Below, piece by piece: positions 37,164 through 45,599 of a stretch of DNA of 64,000 nucleotides; positions within the stretch are counted from its first letter, which is position 1; each line of letters begins with the position of its first letter. Source of the DNA: Gilvimarinus japonicus (GTDB taxonomy: Bacteria; Pseudomonadota; Gammaproteobacteria; Pseudomonadales; Cellvibrionaceae); NCBI RefSeq assembly GCF_042847215.1, contig NZ_AP031500.1:1178001-1242000 (forward strand), in the 5' to 3' direction. The translations under genes were made by a program, and so were the position numbers. Under the pieces are notes generated by a model. It was not told the origin of the DNA. It saw only the letters and a program-made list of their open reading frames with translations, and made no database searches.

Positions 37164-39305
37164 ATGAGCTTAAAAAGTCAGCAAATGCAATTGTCTGGGC
37201 CTGAGCGCCACTGGTTAGACTGGTTTGGCGCTAACGGTAAGTTTGCCTTACGCTGGTCGTGCCGGGTAAACCGCAACCGTTATGCTCTGATGGAACAAGC
37301 CTTCGAGAGTATTGCCAACACCCGTATTCGGTTAATGCACCAATGGGTGGAATCACAGTGGCGTCATCTAGAAAGCGTGGCTGCGCGCTTGGCGGGAGAC
37401 GATGTCCAGCAAGAGACGTTGCTACCAAAGCAGCATCAGCGGATGAAAGATTGCTCCGAGTTGTTTTTGATCGACTCTACCGGTCAAGTGATTGAATCGA
37501 CTTACGCCAGTCGTAAAAGCGCGCGTGATTTAGACAGTAAGGCCGTCGCGGCGGGTTTGGCCGAGCCGTTTTTACACGGGCCCTATGTGGATGCGCTAAC
37601 CGAAAAAATCGGACCCTCCAGCTCTAAGTTTCACGACGCTGTCACGTTGATGTTTTATTTGCCGGTAACCTTGACCGACGGTAATCCTGGCAGCTTGTGC
37701 GCCCGTTACCCCAATGATGTGTTAAGTGATTTAATTCAGCGAGAGGCGGGGCATATTTTTACTGAGTCCGGCGATAATTATTTGTTTATGGTTGAGCCTA
37801 GGTTTGATCGCTCGATCGCAGTGGGTACGGCGCTATCACGCTCGCGCTTTGAGGACAGCACATTCTCTCACGGTGAAAACCTCAAATCTGGTATTAACAC
37901 TCACTGGGGTGTGGTTGGGGTGCGCGAGCATACGGAGTTTGAAATCCGCTTTACCGACCCGGCTACCGGTCAGTTGCACCCTGGCGTGCGCGAGACCATA
38001 AAAAACGGCAGTAATTTATTTGTGACTTATCCCGGTTATTCGGACTACCGCCATATTCCCGTGATTGGCAAAGGCGTGACCTTTTCGTTAAAAGGCTCGC
38101 CCGACCGCTGGGGTATGATGTGTGAAGGCGATTTGGAAGAGGTGTATCGGTTTCGCTCGGTAACCTACACCATGATGCGTCAGTACGCCTTGTCAGTATT
38201 GCTGGTGTTTGGTGGTAATGCTCTGCTGCACAGCGTTACCGAATTGCCTTTGTGGGCAATCAACGTCGCAACGGCAGGCTTGCTTGCGGCCAGTGCTCTG
38301 GTGTTTCGTCAGCGAGGGCCGCGCCGATTAGCGCGGCGTATTGGTAAAATGACAGAGATGATTCATACCATTGCGGAGGGCGGCGGAAACTTACGCCAGC
38401 GATTGGACACTCGTAAACTCGCACCGGACGAAACCGGCGATTTAGGCCGCTGGACCAATAGCTTTATTGATAATCTCGATAATATTGTGGGTGAGGTGAT
38501 CGGCGCCGCCAACGATGTAAAAAGTAACAGCGACCAAATGCTGACGCGCAACGAGCAGGCGCGCAGTAGCTCGCAAACCGTATCCAGCTCTGTCGAGCAG
38601 ATGTTGGCGTTGGTGGAAGATCAAATCAGCGAGATCAGCAACGCCAGTGTGACCGCGAATCAAATGAAAGCCACCATGGATGAGGTGGTCGCGCAAGCGC
38701 GCGAGCAACTCGCACAGGTGCAAACGGGGACGCAGTCGATTCGCGATGTGGTTGAACGCTCCGCCGAGACGATTCACCGGCTCAATACACAAACCTCGGA
38801 AATCGCCAGTATGGTGACGATGATTGGTGGTATTACCGAGCAAACAAACTTACTAGCGCTCAACGCGGCAATTGAGGCTGCTCGTGCCGGTGAACACGGC
38901 CGGGGGTTTTCTGTGGTGGCCGAAGAGGTGCGCTCGCTTGCCGGTCGGACCGCTCAAGTGGCCGAAGACATCAGTGCAAAAATACTTTCGATTCAATCCG
39001 AGTCGCAAAAAGCGGCCATTTATATGGAGTCCAGCGTCGAGGAGGTCGACCGAGGTTTGCGCTTAGCTGAAGAGTCGTCCACCGATAACGCCGAGCTGCA
39101 TGAGATCGTGGCACAGATGTTTGACGCCATTCAGCATATCGAGCAAACCAGCCGTCAAAGTGGTGACCGGGTGCGCGAGGTGGCGAGCTCCAGCGATGCG
39201 ATGAACCAAGTGTATCGAGTGTTGCGCGGTAGCTCGGACCGCTTACAAAATACCGCCGTCACCTTGCATCAATTGGTGGACTCGTTTCAGGTTTCGGTGC
39301 GTTAA
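37164..39305 (+). CDS. methyl-accepting chemotaxis protein with internal membrane hairpin
   Basis: A 713-residue chemoreceptor. The C-terminal signalling domain has the conserved hairpin tip EQTNLLALNAAIEAARAGE (from about residue 559) flanked by long methylation helices. Unlike classic receptors it has no N-terminal transmembrane helix. About 330 residues with PAS/Cache-like features (for example LFLIDSTGQVIEST) precede a closely spaced pair of hydrophobic helices (about 335-385), then a HAMP-like segment. Both ends should therefore be cytoplasmic. ATG at 37164 is chosen because AAGGAAG lies just upstream; the frame is open another 31 codons. The ligand is unknown. Confidence 0.9.
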   Translation: MSLKSQQMQLSGPERHWLDWFGANGKFALRWSCRVNRNRYALMEQAFESIANTRIRLMHQWVESQWRHLESVAARLAGDDVQQETLLPKQHQRMKDCSELFLIDSTGQVIESTYASRKSARDLDSKAVAAGLAEPFLHGPYVDALTEKIGPSSSKFHDAVTLMFYLPVTLTDGNPGSLCARYPNDVLSDLIQREAGHIFTESGDNYLFMVEPRFDRSIAVGTALSRSRFEDSTFSHGENLKSGINTHWGVVGVREHTEFEIRFTDPATGQLHPGVRETIKNGSNLFVTYPGYSDYRHIPVIGKGVTFSLKGSPDRWGMMCEGDLEEVYRFRSVTYTMMRQYALSVLLVFGGNALLHSVTELPLWAINVATAGLLAASALVFRQRGPRRLARRIGKMTEMIHTIAEGGGNLRQRLDTRKLAPDETGDLGRWTNSFIDNLDNIVGEVIGAANDVKSNSDQMLTRNEQARSSSQTVSSSVEQMLALVEDQISEISNASVTANQMKATMDEVVAQAREQLAQVQTGTQSIRDVVERSAETIHRLNTQTSEIASMVTMIGGITEQTNLLALNAAIEAARAGEHGRGFSVVAEEVRSLAGRTAQVAEDISAKILSIQSESQKAAIYMESSVEEVDRGLRLAEESSTDNAELHEIVAQMFDAIQHIEQTSRQSGDRVREVASSSDAMNQVYRVLRGSSDRLQNTAVTLHQLVDSFQVSVR

Positions 39306-39321
39306 GGGCGTTACTATAGCG

Positions 39322-39918
39322 CTACAACCAACCCTTGTGCCGCGCAATACGCGCGGCCTCGACCCGGTTGCCTGCGCCTAGCTTGCTGATGGCCTCGGAT
39401 AAATAATTGCGTACTGTCCCGTCTGACAAACAGAGTTTTTGCGCTATCTGCGCAGTGCTTAACCCTTCGTGAGCGAGCCTTAAGGCGCGGCGCTCTTTAT
39501 CGGTCAATGGATCTTTATCGCCCAGCGCCTGTAGGGCTAACTCGCTCGCGATAACGCGCTCTCCTCTTTGAACACGGTAGATCGCATCCACCAATTGGTC
39601 CGAAGGGGCGTCTTTGAGTAAAAAACCACCGACGTCTAACTCCAGTGCGCGGCGAATAAAACCGGCGCGATTAAACGTGGTAATAATAATGCTGGCCAGC
39701 GGGTTTTGTTGCGCGCGCAGCCATGCGACTAACTCCAGCCCACTAAGCCCTGGCATCTCAATATCCGTTAGCAATATATCAAAAGCGTGTTCACGCAGTG
39801 CCGCTTGGGCCTGTAGCCCGTCGCTTGCCGTTGTCACTTTGAATGACGGCTCCAGCTCTAGTAGTGCGCTAAGCGCGCCGCGCAACATGGCTTGATCTTC
39901 GGCTAATAGAATCCTCAT
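39322..39918 (-). CDS. NarL/FixJ-type response regulator (DesR-like)
   Basis: A 198-residue regulator. The receiver domain has the acidic pair Glu7-Asp8, phospho-acceptor Asp52 in LLTDIEMPG, Thr84-like TTF and Lys102 in LLKDAP. The output is a LuxR-type HTH (about 135-198, TAQIAQKLCLSDGTVRNYLS). It starts inside the stop of the upstream kinase gene (ATGA, 4-bp overlap), so the two are translationally coupled. Targets are unknown; the closest non-operon genes are the symporter pair upstream. It is convergent with the chemoreceptor gene, 16 bp apart. Confidence 0.93.
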   Translation of the reverse strand: MRILLAEDQAMLRGALSALLELEPSFKVTTASDGLQAQAALREHAFDILLTDIEMPGLSGLELVAWLRAQQNPLASIIITTFNRAGFIRRALELDVGGFLLKDAPSDQLVDAIYRVQRGERVIASELALQALGDKDPLTDKERRALRLAHEGLSTAQIAQKLCLSDGTVRNYLSEAISKLGAGNRVEAARIARHKGWL

Positions 39919-41045
39919 GAGGCGGGGCCTGTACTGTCTGAGTCTTTAGGTAGCGTGATTTTAACGCAAAAGCCATTGACGGTCGTAATGCTAAGTTGGC
40001 CGCCGAGTAAGTGAAGTCGCTGTCTTATGCCGGTTAAACCGTTGCCTTCGGTTAGGTCGTCGAGTGTGCCGTTGTCGCTTACGGTCATAGTGTGCATATC
40101 ATCGTCATTTTTAAATGCTAGTTCACACCGGTCAGCATTGCTGTGGCGTAGCAAGTTTGTGGTTAGCTCGCGCAGAATCAGCGCTAAGGCACTGTCGGTT
40201 TTTTTATTAAGTGCCGGGATGGCACCGGTTTGCAAAAATTGTATGTTCTGTTCGCGCATACGCAGCGCTAAGTTGATGAGTTCATCGGCTAGATTAGTGC
40301 GGTGTACACCGCTAATGGTTTCGCGCACTTGACGTAAGCCGTCGCGGGTAATGGCTTGCAGTTGCGTTAACTCGTTAGCGGCTTGCTCGGATTTTTCACG
40401 CAACAGTAGCTTTTGCGCCAGCTCGGCTTTTAATGCGATGGTTGACAGGGTATGGCCTATAACGTCGTGTAAATCGCGGGCAATGCGCTCGCGCTCAAGC
40501 GATTGCGCCAGCGAGCGGATTTGCTCGGTTGAATGTTGCTCGCGTTTGGCATTTTGTACTCGCATTCGCTCGATAACGCCGATCATGCCTATGGTAGGTG
40601 CACCAATCATAATGTATAGGCTAAAAAACAAGAACGGATAGTGTAGCGCCTCGCCCAAAAAGTAGGTGCCAAGTAACACTAAACTCACGGCACCGATAAA
40701 ATAACCTAGTGGTAGCATGACACCGAGAAAAAAGCCGCTGTACATAAAAAAGTTAGACGCGCCTGGCGTGATAAAAGAGCAAGCTGTGGCGATACTAAGC
40801 ATCGCGATAATGGCAAGATACCAGCGGTTTTGCGGTAAGTATCGAACGCCGATATAGGTGCTGACAAAAGCGCCGTAACCGAGTAGGGCCAACACTAACG
40901 CCCACCCGCTAAGGGGAATCACAAAAATAGGAATAAAATAATAAGCGCTAAAAATTAACCAAACATAATAGAGTCGGTCATTTTTAAAGTAATGGATACT
41001 ACCGGCTGTTTGCGGTTGCGTTGTTGTTAGATGGGAGTGGCTCAT
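39915..41045 (-). CDS. DesK-like sensor histidine kinase (HisKA_3)
   Basis: A 376-residue membrane kinase. Several hydrophobic helices occupy about 25-155 with almost no periplasmic domain, suggesting it senses a membrane property, as DesK does. The dimerisation/phospho-acceptor segment ERIARDLHDVIGHTLS follows, then the HATPase domain with an N-box-like LRELTTNLLRHSNAD, DNGTLDDL and GNGLTGIRQRL. ATG at 41045 is chosen because GAGG lies 6 bp upstream; a GTG at 41069 has no such site. It is coupled to the response regulator and follows an unannotated 52-codon ORF by 8 bp. Confidence 0.92.
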   Translation of the reverse strand: MSHSHLTTTQPQTAGSIHYFKNDRLYYVWLIFSAYYFIPIFVIPLSGWALVLALLGYGAFVSTYIGVRYLPQNRWYLAIIAMLSIATACSFITPGASNFFMYSGFFLGVMLPLGYFIGAVSLVLLGTYFLGEALHYPFLFFSLYIMIGAPTIGMIGVIERMRVQNAKREQHSTEQIRSLAQSLERERIARDLHDVIGHTLSTIALKAELAQKLLLREKSEQAANELTQLQAITRDGLRQVRETISGVHRTNLADELINLALRMREQNIQFLQTGAIPALNKKTDSALALILRELTTNLLRHSNADRCELAFKNDDDMHTMTVSDNGTLDDLTEGNGLTGIRQRLHLLGGQLSITTVNGFCVKITLPKDSDSTGPAS

Positions 41046-41053
41046 GCTTTGCC

Positions 41054-41212
41054 TCAATGTTGGGTGCACAAGTAGCCGGCGAGCGCCAGCATGAGTAAAT
41101 TGGCACTCAAGGTGACTTTAGCCCATTGCTCCAGCCAAGGCGACACCTCGCACAGCAAGCTATAGGTACAGGCCGCTGTGGTTGATAAATAGTCGAATAG
41201 GGCAATAAGCAT
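41054..41212 (-). CDS. candidate 52-residue small membrane protein upstream of the two-component pair
   Basis: ATG at 41212 has a strong CAGGAG 8 bp upstream, and the frame ends with TGA at 41054-41056, only 8 bp before the kinase ATG, whose own GAGG overlaps the end of this ORF. The product starts MLIALFDYLSTTAACTYSLL and ends with a hydrophobic helix SANLLMLALAGYLC. Small, cysteine-containing and probably membrane-inserted, it may tune or signal to the kinase. I know no family for it. The good ribosome-binding site and tight spacing are the evidence that it is real. Confidence 0.5.
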   Translation of the reverse strand: MLIALFDYLSTTAACTYSLLCEVSPWLEQWAKVTLSANLLMLALAGYLCTQH

Positions 41213-41281
41213 GGGTGCAGCTCCTGAGTAGTATTATTCAGGTGTTATTGTGCTTTGCCCCGAGGCGCTAAACCATTGAGC

Positions 41282-41306
41282 AATGTCACCCATTGCGGGT
41301 GACATT
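41282..41306. repeat. 10-bp inverted repeat between symporter and small ORF
   Basis: AATGTCACCC-ATTGC-GGGTGACATT is a perfect inverted repeat in the 118-bp gap after the symporter stop and 70 bp upstream of the small ORF ATG. There is no T-run on the minus strand. It could be a weak terminator of the symporter unit or an operator for the two-component unit. Confidence 0.45.
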
Positions 41307-41330
41307 TGTCATTAATGTTAGCGAAAAAGC

Positions 41331-43034
41331 TTAGGCTTTAATTTGTTGCGGGTAGCGAATCGATTCGACGAGTTTTTGTACCTCTGGCGGTGCTGGAGGT
41401 GTTACTTTCCAAACCGAAATCGCCACGATCACGTTAATGACCATGCCGACAGTGCCAATGCCTTCGGGTGATATTCCCAGTAGCCAGTACTCGGGGGTGT
41501 TGGGCAGCAGAGGTTCCATCACAATGCCTTTAAATACCAAAATGTAAATCGTGGTAAACAGCAAGCCGCAAATCATGCCGGCGATGGCGCCTTCGCGATT
41601 CATGGATTTAAAGAAAATGCCCATGATAATGGCTGGAAAGAAACTTGCCGCCGCCAAACCAAAGGCAAAGGCAACCACCTCGGCGACAAACCCTGGTGGA
41701 TGTATGCCGAGGTAACCTGCGACACAAATAGCTACCGCTGCGGCAATACGGGCAAACAGCAATTCTTGTTTCTCACTAATATTGGGCATTAGGTTGCGCT
41801 TAAGTAGGTCGTGAGATACAGACGTCGAAATCACCAACAACAGGCCGGCCGCCGTGGAGAGTGCGGCGGCTAAACCACCTGCGGCGATCAGGGCAATCAC
41901 CCAAGCGGGTAAGCGGGCGATCTCTGGGGTTGCCAACACCATAATATCGCGGTCGATGGTCATTTCGTTGCGCTCATCGCCACTGTAAAACAGTCGGCCG
42001 TCTTGGTTTTTATCTTCCCAGGTGACTAAACCTGTGGCTTCCCAGCTGTCTATCCAACCGGGCGCTTCGGTCGCGGCTACCCCTTGGGCCTCGGGGCCAT
42101 TAATGGTGTCAATCATGTTGACTCGGGCAAAGACCGCGATGGCTGGAGCTGTGGTGTATAAAATGGCGATAAAGATCAACGCCCAGCCGGCGCTTTTACG
42201 GGCGTCGCGAACTTTGGGGACGGTAAAAAACCGCACAATAACGTGGGGTAAACCAGCGGTGCCGACCATCAAAGCCGCGGTAATGCAAAACATATCGATG
42301 GTGGATTTTTTACCTTCGGTGTAGGCATTAAACCCGAGCGATTCACTTAAGCCATCGAGCTTGTCGAGTAAGTATACGCTAGGGTCATCGGCCATGGTGG
42401 AGCCCATGCCAATTTGCGGAATAGGAGAGCCGGTCATCATTAAACTTAAAAAGATTGCCGGCACCATAAAGGCAAAAATCAACACGCAGTACTGCGCCAC
42501 TTGGGTGTAGGTGATACCTTTCATGCCGCCGAGTACGGCGTAAAAAAAGACAATACCCATACCGATGATAATCCCTAGGGTGATGTCGACTTCTAGAAAA
42601 CGTGAAAACACCACTCCCACGCCCCGCATTTGCCCTGCAACATAAGTAAACGAGACAAAAATGGCACAAATGACGGCAACGGTACGCGCCGTTTGCGAGT
42701 AGTAGCGGTCGCCAATAAAGTCTGGCACCGTAAATTTACCAAACTTGCGCAAGTAGGGCGCTAGGCACAAGGCCAGCAAAACGTAGCCGCCGGTCCAGCC
42801 CATAAGGTAAACGCTGCCGTCGTAACCGATAAACGAGATGAGCCCCGCCATAGAGATAAATGAGGCGGCACTCATCCAATCGGCCGCGGTGGCCATGCCG
42901 TTGGCCAGCGGTGGCACATGGCCGCCAGCCACGTAAAACTCTTGGGTACTGGCGGCGCGGGCCCAAATGGCAATACCAATGTAAAGCGCGAAAGTAATGC
43001 CGACGATAAGAAACGTGAGTACTTGAACATCCAT
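41331..43034 (-). CDS. sodium:solute symporter, ActP-like (VC_2705 subfamily)
   Basis: A 567-residue SSS-family transporter with 13 or so hydrophobic helices. ActP-like hallmarks are EFYVAGGHVPPLANGMATAA, DWMSAASFISMAG, VPDFIGDRYYS and GGLAAALSTAAGLLLVIS. A long hydrophilic insertion lies near residues 310-370. The subfamily pairs with a small DUF4212 subunit, and exactly that gene lies 3 bp upstream. Relatives import acetate or other short monocarboxylates with sodium; the substrate here is inferred. An inverted repeat, a small ORF and a two-component system lie downstream on the same strand. Confidence 0.93.
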   Translation of the reverse strand: MDVQVLTFLIVGITFALYIGIAIWARAASTQEFYVAGGHVPPLANGMATAADWMSAASFISMAGLISFIGYDGSVYLMGWTGGYVLLALCLAPYLRKFGKFTVPDFIGDRYYSQTARTVAVICAIFVSFTYVAGQMRGVGVVFSRFLEVDITLGIIIGMGIVFFYAVLGGMKGITYTQVAQYCVLIFAFMVPAIFLSLMMTGSPIPQIGMGSTMADDPSVYLLDKLDGLSESLGFNAYTEGKKSTIDMFCITAALMVGTAGLPHVIVRFFTVPKVRDARKSAGWALIFIAILYTTAPAIAVFARVNMIDTINGPEAQGVAATEAPGWIDSWEATGLVTWEDKNQDGRLFYSGDERNEMTIDRDIMVLATPEIARLPAWVIALIAAGGLAAALSTAAGLLLVISTSVSHDLLKRNLMPNISEKQELLFARIAAAVAICVAGYLGIHPPGFVAEVVAFAFGLAAASFFPAIIMGIFFKSMNREGAIAGMICGLLFTTIYILVFKGIVMEPLLPNTPEYWLLGISPEGIGTVGMVINVIVAISVWKVTPPAPPEVQKLVESIRYPQQIKA

Positions 43035-43037
43035 GGT

Positions 43038-43304
43038 TTATTCTTCCTCTACGCCGAATTTTTTATCGAGCTGATTCATCACGCGGACGTAGACAAAAAT
43101 CAGTAATACGAATGTATAGATCGACCCCTGCTGCGCAAACCAAAAACCGAGTTTAAAGCCGCCTAGGCGAATGTTGTTGAGTTGATCGACAAACAAAATG
43201 CCGGCGCCGTACGAGACGGCAAACCAAATTGCGAGCAGTGTTAACAGCCAGCGGATGTTAGCGCGCCAGTAAGCTTGGGCGGCTTCTTTGGATGAAAAGC
43301 TCAT
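43038..43304 (-). CDS. DUF4212 small subunit of the sodium:solute symporter
   Basis: An 88-residue protein with two transmembrane helices (about 17-37 and 60-80). It shows the family's AYWRANIRWLLTLLAIWF start, SYGAGILFVDQLN and GFWFAQQGSIYTFVLLIFVYV, and ends in a charged tail. The gene is 3 bp upstream of the symporter, the arrangement always seen for this pair. It is the first gene of the unit; the 120-bp gap upstream (43305-43424) should hold the promoter. AAGGAG is not obvious, but GGAGTC lies a few bases before the ATG. Confidence 0.93.
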   Translation of the reverse strand: MSFSSKEAAQAYWRANIRWLLTLLAIWFAVSYGAGILFVDQLNNIRLGGFKLGFWFAQQGSIYTFVLLIFVYVRVMNQLDKKFGVEEE

Positions 43305-43424
43305 AGGGGGACTCCTTTTTGTGTTTATTGTATAGCGTTGATGTTATTGCTTTGGCTCTATTATTTTAATTTTTAGGTTAGGTTCACGTGGTTAGATATT
43401 ATTAATCGTAAACAATTAAACTCA

Positions 43425-44153
43425 TTAACGACTGATTAAAAAGCTATTAATCGACAGTCGCGCGTTGGTTGGCTCTTGTGAAAAATCAAACCCGGGGCGG
43501 ATCACCCCGGAATGTAAACTGGTACAAGGGTAGAGTACTAAGCGGTTGTAACGCGCCGGTATCTCTGCGATTTTTTCAAAAACCTTGGTATCAGAGTAAA
43601 TATAATCGGCCGCCGGCAGCCCTACTTGTTGGGCGTCGGCCTCTAGGGCCTGCATATAGCGCTTAAAGCGCTCCTCGGTTATCGACTCAAACCCGGTGCT
43701 GCGATGGCGGTAGAAGGCGGTGCCACCGTACTGCTCGTTTAACCGATTACATAAAAAGTAAATGCTGGCCAGCTCTCGTGGGTGGCGCGAGTCAAAGTGC
43801 GGAATGCGCTGCAGCGGTTTGAGTGATGCAGGTGTTTGGGTTACCAATGAATAGCTGGACTCTACCCGGGTGATATCGCCCGGGCGGGTGTCAAACACCT
43901 TGGCCAGTAGCGGCGGTAGGGCACGCTCTAAGGCATCGGTATACACGCTGGGTGCCGGTGTCCGGTGGCCCGGAAACAGCCCCGGATCTGGTTTGAACGG
44001 CGCTTCGCTCGCTCGTTTTACCAGCCAATCTGGGTTGTTCAAAAAATCATCAATAACCAGCACCGGCTGTTGTTCGCGGCCGATGTGGCGACACTCGATG
44101 TGTGCCGAGGGGTTGGCTGATAAATTAGGTGGTGGCGTGTAAATACTGGACAT
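43425..44153 (-). CDS. DUF6445 family protein, 2OG-oxygenase-like fold
   Basis: A 242-residue soluble protein. The motifs follow the double-stranded beta-helix of Fe(II)/2-oxoglutarate enzymes: an HFD motif in RIPHFDSRHPREL, YGGTAFYRHRSTG, then LHSGV (second His) and NARLSINSFL (Arg). Relatives are often found with tryptophan halogenase-like and TonB-dependent receptor genes in marine gammaproteobacteria; no such genes are next to this copy. The reaction and substrate are unknown. It stands alone, 103 bp before and divergent from the alkaline phosphatase gene. Confidence 0.75.
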   Translation of the reverse strand: MSSIYTPPPNLSANPSAHIECRHIGREQQPVLVIDDFLNNPDWLVKRASEAPFKPDPGLFPGHRTPAPSVYTDALERALPPLLAKVFDTRPGDITRVESSYSLVTQTPASLKPLQRIPHFDSRHPRELASIYFLCNRLNEQYGGTAFYRHRSTGFESITEERFKRYMQALEADAQQVGLPAADYIYSDTKVFEKIAEIPARYNRLVLYPCTSLHSGVIRPGFDFSQEPTNARLSINSFLISR

Positions 44154-44255
44154 GGGCGACTGTCATTATTTTTTTGTAATTATCTGGCACTATACGTTCC
44201 ATCAAGGAAGGGCGCAATTGCCCCGAGCCCTCTTTCAAGCGAATGTGGAGTGAAC

Positions 44256-45599
44256 ATGAAACAAGCACTGGCCGCTACGGCTTTATTGTGTATCGCGCAG
44301 CTTAGTAGTGCCGCGGCAACCGAGCCGGCGGTGCCGCAGTCGGTTATTTACGTGATTGGCGATGGCATGGGGATGGAGTACATCACCGCCTACCGCCATT
44401 TTGCCGATGACCCCACGACTGACGAGCTCGAAGATACTCTGTTCGATCGTTACTTTGTCGGCACCTCTGCGACTCATCCCCATGAGCATGGGTTGGTGAC
44501 AGACTCTGCGGCCGGGGCTACGGCGCTGTCGGCGGGCATTAAAACCTATAATGGTGCAATTGCTGTGGATGTGGATAAGCAGCCGGTAGAGACGTTGCTG
44601 GAGCGGGCCAAAAAGCTCGGCTACAGCACGGGGATGGTCTCGACCAGCCAAATCAATCATGCGACGCCGGCCAGCTTTGCCGCCCATGTGGACAGTCGCC
44701 AAAAGTATGACGATATTGCCGACCAGTATCTGGATAATCGCATTGATGGCAAGCCTTGGGTCGATGTCCTGATCGGCGGTGGTGAGCAGTATTTTAAGCG
44801 CGACAACCGCGATTTGGTGGCCGGGTTTACCGCGCTGGGGTATCACTACGCCGATGACTTTGCCTCGCTTGATAGTATCGAGAAAGCGCCGGCTTTGGCG
44901 CTGTTGGCACCTAAAGGGCTGCCCTTTGCGATAGATCAGCCACCGGCCAACCGGTTAGCGGTGATGACTGCCAAAGCACTGGCTTTGTTGCCCAAGAACA
45001 AACCGTTTTTTCTACTGGTTGAGGCCAGTGAAATTGACTGGTGTGGCCATGCCAACGATATCGCCTGTGCGATGGCCGAGATGCGCGATGCCGAAGAGAC
45101 TTTAAAAGTGGTGGGAAATTATGTTGCCGGACACCGCGATACAGTGATGGTGATGACCGCCGATCACAGCACCGGTGGGCTGAGCATGGGGGCCAACGGC
45201 GAGTATGAGTGGCGTGCCTCTGTGGTGCGCGGAGTAACAGCATCGGCTAACGAATTAGCCCGTCAACTAAAAGACGCTGGTAGTGACTGGCAGCAAACAT
45301 GGCTTGAGTTAACCGGTATTGCGCTTACCAGCGAACAACACAATACGATTGCGCGGCAGGTTAAGGCCTCGCGCCGCGCCAGCACTGAGACCGAGAAAAA
45401 CGCCGCCAAAACTGAGCTGCGTGCAACATTATTATCGGCCATTGATCGCGCCAGTGTCACGGGCTGGACCACCAGTGGGCATACCGGCGGCGATGTGCCG
45501 GTGTTTGCCGCCGGTGTAAATGCCGAGCAATTTGCCGGACACCAAGACAATACCGCCATTGCGCAAAAGCTATTTACTCGGCTGCATCCGGCGCAATAA
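44256..45599 (+). CDS. phoA: exported alkaline phosphatase (PhoA family)
   Basis: A periplasmic phosphomonoesterase of 447 residues releasing phosphate from organic esters. Signal peptide about 1-21 (KQALAATALLCIAQLSSAAA). Metal and active-site motifs are the Asp in VIGDGMGMEY, nucleophile Ser84 in TDSAAGATALSAG, EASEIDWCGHAND, MTADHSTGGL and a late metal His in TTSGHTGGDVPVF. ATG at 44256 has GGAG 5 bp upstream; a GTG two codons earlier overlaps that site. Its 3' end overlaps the convergent yihY-family gene by 26 bp. No Pho box was identified. The symbol reflects the family only. Confidence 0.92.
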   Translation: MKQALAATALLCIAQLSSAAATEPAVPQSVIYVIGDGMGMEYITAYRHFADDPTTDELEDTLFDRYFVGTSATHPHEHGLVTDSAAGATALSAGIKTYNGAIAVDVDKQPVETLLERAKKLGYSTGMVSTSQINHATPASFAAHVDSRQKYDDIADQYLDNRIDGKPWVDVLIGGGEQYFKRDNRDLVAGFTALGYHYADDFASLDSIEKAPALALLAPKGLPFAIDQPPANRLAVMTAKALALLPKNKPFFLLVEASEIDWCGHANDIACAMAEMRDAEETLKVVGNYVAGHRDTVMVMTADHSTGGLSMGANGEYEWRASVVRGVTASANELARQLKDAGSDWQQTWLELTGIALTSEQHNTIARQVKASRRASTETEKNAAKTELRATLLSAIDRASVTGWTTSGHTGGDVPVFAAGVNAEQFAGHQDNTAIAQKLFTRLHPAQ

